DNA from: Flavobacterium johnsoniae
GTDB lineage: Bacteria > Bacteroidota > Bacteroidia > Flavobacteriales > Flavobacteriaceae
Assembly: GCF_030388325.1 (NCBI RefSeq)
Contig: NZ_CP103794.1
Coordinates: 3,534,001 to 3,598,000, forward strand
Length of the DNA: 64,000 nucleotides
Direction: 5' to 3'
The position numbers and the translations under genes were made by a program. Position 1 is the stretch's first letter, and the number at the start of each line of letters is the position of its first letter. The notes under the pieces are model-generated. The model searched no databases, had not been told where the DNA came from, and was given only the letters and a program-made list of their open reading frames with translations. Positions 60,503 to 64,000 of the stretch are shown here, piece by piece.

Positions 60503-61879
60503 TTAGTAACCAGGATTTTGGGGTTGAAGATTTGGATTGGTGATTAATTCAGTTTGAGGTATAGGGAACAATTTGTCTTCTGAATTCCATCCTGCTTTTA
60601 CTGGTTTGAGAGTTTTATCAAGCACTTCAAGACGTTTCAGATCAAAAAAGCGATGGCCAAGCTCGGTAAAATACTCCCATCTTCTCTCCTGCAGTATTGC
60701 ATTTGCGATTTCATCTGCGGTCACTGCAGCTGTTTTGTCTAATCCAGCGCGTATCCTGATTTGGTTCAAATCTTCTTTTGATCCAGTTAAATTTCCTTGG
60801 CGCGCCCTGGCTTCTGCGCGGATGAGATACTGCTCGGCTAATCGGAACAATACAGAATATTCCTTGGATTGCGCCGTATTATCCCGTTCCTTATATTTGA
60901 AGGGATGATACCAAATTGAAGTACCATTTGAAACAGCTTTGATCCAATGAGATTTGCGCAGGTCATTTGCGGCAAAGGAATCAAAGAGCGAAGGGCTGAG
61001 AGAGGCTGCTGTTGGAGGGGTGCTTATAAAAATAAAGGATGACCCTTCCTTTGTGTTCTGCCCCGCAAATGCCGGCTGAAGCTGCCAGATAGTTTCTTTC
61101 GAGCTGACAAGAAAAGTGCGGTCTATATCCTGTTCCAATGAAAACAAATTATTTTCATTTAAAACTGCTGAGGCTTCATTAGAGGCTTCAGCATATCGAT
61201 TGCTGTACAGATAAACTCTTGAGAGCAGTGCATGACAAACCCACTTGTTGGGACGGATTCTTTCCACAGTACTGTATGAAGTTGGCAGCAGGAGGACGGC
61301 ACTGTTCAGATCAGAAAGAATATGCTCATAAACTTTCTGCATATCTATACGCGAGACCTTACTGTTTTTTCTGTAATCGGTATCAGTGATGTAGGGAATA
61401 GAACCAAAAAGATTTGTGAGATAAAAGTGCACCAATGCCCTGATAAAGAGTGCTTCCCCTTTAAGCTGTTTTTTATTTTCAGGGGAAAGATTCTGGCTCT
61501 TTTCTACTCCTTCTATAAGCGCATTTGAGGCATAGATCTGATTATAAGAAGTATTCCAGTAGTCCTGGACTGCCGTTGTGGAAGGAAGCAGTCTATTGCC
61601 ATAAAATAAAGAGCCGGAGCTTGAAGCATTTTCATATGAAACTGTTTCATCGGCGTAGTTCCCAAGCTGGAGCGATAAACCTGTAAAGGAGCCTGTCAGC
61701 ATGCCTGTGTCACGTATTTTGGCATAAATATTAGCTAAGGCTGCTGCAGCCGTTGCTTGATCTTCGAATACCTCTGAAGTTGAAAGCTGTGATTTAGGAA
61801 GACCAGTTTCAACAAAAGAGTCGCATGCTAGGAGCTGCCATAAAACTACAGCAACTGTTAAGACTGTTATTTTTTTCAT
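60503..61879 (-). CDS. SusD/RagB-family outer-membrane nutrient-binding lipoprotein
   Basis: 458 residues. Signal with lipobox LLAC (Cys19) and a SusD-type start (SFVETGLPKSQLSTSEVFED, ALANIYAKIRD). The TPR-like helices follow (YNQIYASNALIEGVEKSQNL, ALFIRALVHFYLTNLFGSIP), and the SusD C-terminal part reads RWEYFTELGHRFFDLKRLEV. It caps the SusC channel and binds substrate at the surface. It lies 10 bp after the SusC stop. Confidence 0.96.
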   Translation of the reverse strand: MKKITVLTVAVVLWQLLACDSFVETGLPKSQLSTSEVFEDQATAAAALANIYAKIRDTGMLTGSFTGLSLQLGNYADETVSYENASSSGSLFYGNRLLPSTTAVQDYWNTSYNQIYASNALIEGVEKSQNLSPENKKQLKGEALFIRALVHFYLTNLFGSIPYITDTDYRKNSKVSRIDMQKVYEHILSDLNSAVLLLPTSYSTVERIRPNKWVCHALLSRVYLYSNRYAEASNEASAVLNENNLFSLEQDIDRTFLVSSKETIWQLQPAFAGQNTKEGSSFIFISTPPTAASLSPSLFDSFAANDLRKSHWIKAVSNGTSIWYHPFKYKERDNTAQSKEYSVLFRLAEQYLIRAEARARQGNLTGSKEDLNQIRIRAGLDKTAAVTADEIANAILQERRWEYFTELGHRFFDLKRLEVLDKTLKPVKAGWNSEDKLFPIPQTELITNPNLQPQNPGY

Positions 61880-61889
61880 TTTCTGATAG

Positions 61890-64000
61890 TTAAAATGTTA
61901 GTTGTATGCCTGCGCTGAGTACTTTAAGCGGCGGTAGAAATCCCGCACCTCCGAATTCCGGATCCCCGTCTTTGAATTTTGTGAATGTCAGTAAATTTTG
62001 TCCCTGAAGCATGATTTTTAGGCCTGTCTGTTTAAGTGCCAGCGGAACATCGAATGACAAGGCTATATTTTTAAGACGGATATAAGACCCGTCCGTCACA
62101 GTAGCATCGCTGAGGGAGTAATAATAATCAGCCATCAATGCTTCATAATTGGATCCAGTTGTTGCAATCTGGTACGATGCATTATCCCCGGGCTGCGTCC
62201 ATGTTGCGCTCATATCCCGCAACTGATTAGACATCATTCCAGCAGGTCCCATCGGATAGATTCTGCTTTTTTGTTTTACAAACTGCAAGAGAAAGTCTAA
62301 ATTCCATCTTTTATAGTTAATTTGGTTTTGAAGCCCCCCATAAAATGCAGGGTTAAGATTCAGGGCAGTCTGCCTATCATCCGGAAAAGAGATTGTATTG
62401 TCTTTGTTAGTGTCCTCAAATCGGTAAACACCCGTCTGTGGATCTACGCCTTTGTAATGATACAACAGCTCGATGTTTAGCGGCATACCTATTCGATACT
62501 TCTGGCTGTATGTTGAACCTTCTAGATTAGGAAAACGTAACAAGGTGTTTTTAGCAAAAGTTATGTTGAAATTTGTAGACCATTTAAATTTGGAATCATT
62601 AAAATTTACCGCCCTTAATGTGAGTTCAAGACCTTTGTTTTCTATCTGCGCATCTAGGTTTGTCTGTATAACCTGAAATCCCGTTGTGCCTGGCAATGGA
62701 AGACCGACCAGCTGATTTGAAGAGCGATTCCGGTACCAGGAAACAGTTGTGAAAATCCTATCCTTTAAAAATCCAAGCTCTAATGCGAATTCCAGTTTTT
62801 TATTAATTTCCCATCCAAAATCTGGATTGTAAAGTCTTGAGGGCTGTAATCCAGTTAAGCCTCCATAATTTATTCCAGATGTGGTATAGGTGTTAAGAAA
62901 CTGATAGTCACCGATCTTGTCATTTCCTGTCGTTCCGTAGCTGCAACGGATTTTACCAAAACTTAGCCAATAGCTTTCAGTTAAAAAGTTTTCTTTTGAG
63001 AAAATCCATGCTGCACCAGCAGCTCCAAAAGAAGCGAACTGGTTTCCTGGCCCAAATCTGCTTGAACCGTCCCGTCGTCCTGTCAGATTAAGAATATAAC
63101 GCTGCTGCAGGTTGTAATTGACTCTGGCGAAAAAAGCTTGATATTTATATTGATCCTGGTCGTTGCTGTAAATAGTTATGTTTTTTGCTGCTGCAAGGTT
63201 GTAAATTAAGCTGTTGGAGGCGAATCCGCTAGCAGTCTGATACAGGATATCGTTTGTCTGGCTCTGGAAAGTACCGCCGACCAGCACGTCAAATTTTCCA
63301 TTAGCTATTGCCATGCTGTAATTGATCTGAGGTTCTATTATCCAAGATTTACGGTCCGTATCGTAGAGATAGATCGCAGAACGTGCACTGGTGACATTAT
63401 TGGCCGGGTTAAAAATGGTGGAAGGCCGGGTTCTAGTTTCGGAACTGCCTAGATTGGTAAAACCAAAGCTGCTTTTAATGGTAAGATCTTTTAGGATTTC
63501 ATATGAAAGCGTGCTATTAGCTATTAGATTATTTGTTTTTGAACGGAATTGTGCATTAAGATTTCTAAGCGGATTCTCCCAAGTACCGTTTTCCCAGTTA
63601 AGGCTTCCATCAGGTTTATATAGAGCAGGGGCATTAGGAGGGAGATATCTAGCATCAAAACTCAGGTCAAAGGAAGGCAGGTTATTATTCTGGCTGTTGT
63701 AGCCTCCTGTAAAACTAATGCGGAATCTTCCGTCTTCTGACTTATGGTTTAAATTAAGCTGCAGTCCGCCCGTCTTATAACGAAAGTCTCCGGGATATAC
63801 AGTACTTTGCTGATGCCAGTTACCGTTGAACATAAACTGCGTCTGCTCTGATCCTCCCGATACAGTGCCTTGAAGGTCATTCATCTGTGCTGTACCTCCA
63901 AGAAGCTCCTTCTGCCAATCAGTATATCTTTTCTGATCCCAAGTTCCGTTTATGTCGTAATCCCAGTCATTAAATTCAGAAAGTCCATCGTTTTTAAAAG
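61890..64000 (-). CDS. SusC/RagA-family TonB-dependent receptor (N-terminus outside the window)
   Basis: The frame is open on the minus strand from 64000 without a start, so at least 703 residues are present and the plug domain lies beyond the edge. The visible part is the beta-barrel with SusC hallmarks: FSFTGG-like strands (RFRISFTGGYNSQ), NLTGRRDGSSRFGPGN, GAAGAAWIFSKE, CSYGTTGNDKIGDYQF, and the C-terminal aromatic end AGIQLTF. It imports the SusD-bound substrate using TonB energy. Pairing with an S9 peptidase favours peptides as substrate. Confidence 0.95.
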   Translation of the reverse strand, partial: FKNDGLSEFNDWDYDINGTWDQKRYTDWQKELLGGTAQMNDLQGTVSGGSEQTQFMFNGNWHQQSTVYPGDFRYKTGGLQLNLNHKSEDGRFRISFTGGYNSQNNNLPSFDLSFDARYLPPNAPALYKPDGSLNWENGTWENPLRNLNAQFRSKTNNLIANSTLSYEILKDLTIKSSFGFTNLGSSETRTRPSTIFNPANNVTSARSAIYLYDTDRKSWIIEPQINYSMAIANGKFDVLVGGTFQSQTNDILYQTASGFASNSLIYNLAAAKNITIYSNDQDQYKYQAFFARVNYNLQQRYILNLTGRRDGSSRFGPGNQFASFGAAGAAWIFSKENFLTESYWLSFGKIRCSYGTTGNDKIGDYQFLNTYTTSGINYGGLTGLQPSRLYNPDFGWEINKKLEFALELGFLKDRIFTTVSWYRNRSSNQLVGLPLPGTTGFQVIQTNLDAQIENKGLELTLRAVNFNDSKFKWSTNFNITFAKNTLLRFPNLEGSTYSQKYRIGMPLNIELLYHYKGVDPQTGVYRFEDTNKDNTISFPDDRQTALNLNPAFYGGLQNQINYKRWNLDFLLQFVKQKSRIYPMGPAGMMSNQLRDMSATWTQPGDNASYQIATTGSNYEALMADYYYSLSDATVTDGSYIRLKNIALSFDVPLALKQTGLKIMLQGQNLLTFTKFKDGDPEFGGAGFLPPLKVLSAGIQLTF

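Noticed and set aside
1..64000. CRISPR arrays, tRNA, rRNA or complete insertion sequences
   Set aside because: I found no regularly spaced repeats, no cloverleaf with conserved TTCRA arm, and no transposase; a dedicated scan could still find a tRNA I missed.

Overview
The window looks like chromosome of a Bacteroidota bacterium, most likely of class Flavobacteriia; the genus cannot be fixed from sequence alone. The evidence is a SusC/SusD pair, DUF6520-type small exported peptides, -7 boxes of the TAnnTTTG type upstream of several genes, and scarce Shine-Dalgarno sites. Base composition is patchy. About 1-18.9 kb and 55-64 kb are AT-rich, whereas about 19-53.8 kb is visibly richer in G+C, so segments of different origin may be joined here.

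Layout. 1-1.6 kb holds decaying genes: an oxidoreductase fragment, an orphan C-terminal coding tail and a frameshifted MFS transporter. 2-10.2 kb is a minus-strand group of four proteins with PD-(D/E)XK-type nuclease signatures. One is a nuclease-STAND NTPase fusion, two are paralogous nuclease-like proteins, and one is a DUF4365-TPR-like protein. A small FlbD-like gene lies among them on the plus strand. A HEPN-type protein (12.1-13.5 kb) and a DUF6602-type nuclease (17.5-18.9 kb) follow, between a reductase/AraC pair, an MscS channel, a metal-site-less aspartoacylase homologue and small secreted proteins. I read 2-19 kb as a probable defence-type accessory region; this is inference from domains.

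19.7-30.2 kb is a metal-homeostasis block: a Cys/His-rich DUF6660-like exported protein, an RND pump fused to a TolC-like channel, its lipoprotein adaptor, a Fur-family regulator, a bestrophin-like channel, MgtC and a Zn/Cd P1B-ATPase with a His-rich N-terminus. 31.1-39.5 kb is an envelope-remodelling block in three minus-strand units: PAP2 phosphatase-EptA-DUF1345, response regulator-histidine kinase, and LtaS-like transferase-lipid kinase. Each unit is preceded by the same conserved element of about 38 bp, which suggests one regulon under the encoded two-component system. 39.8-41.9 kb repeats the metal theme with a second DUF6660-like gene and a divergent NRAMP transporter.

42.3-49.6 kb is accessory: a pseudogene, a 1263-residue protein with a nuclease-like N-terminus and degenerate P-loop, several small genes, DUF1810 and an HMCES/YedK abasic-site protein. 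49.6-53.8 kb is a translesion cassette (DinB then a DnaE-type polymerase), with dyads around the promoter that may be damage-responsive operators. A Rcp1-like response regulator and a DUF6965-like gene follow. The last part has a MauE/DoxX-type membrane protein with a beta-rich exoplasmic domain and two tandem Cys-containing DUF6520 peptides. These converge on an S9 peptidase-SusD-SusC operon cut by the window edge. No rRNA, tRNA, CRISPR array or complete insertion sequence was recognised.
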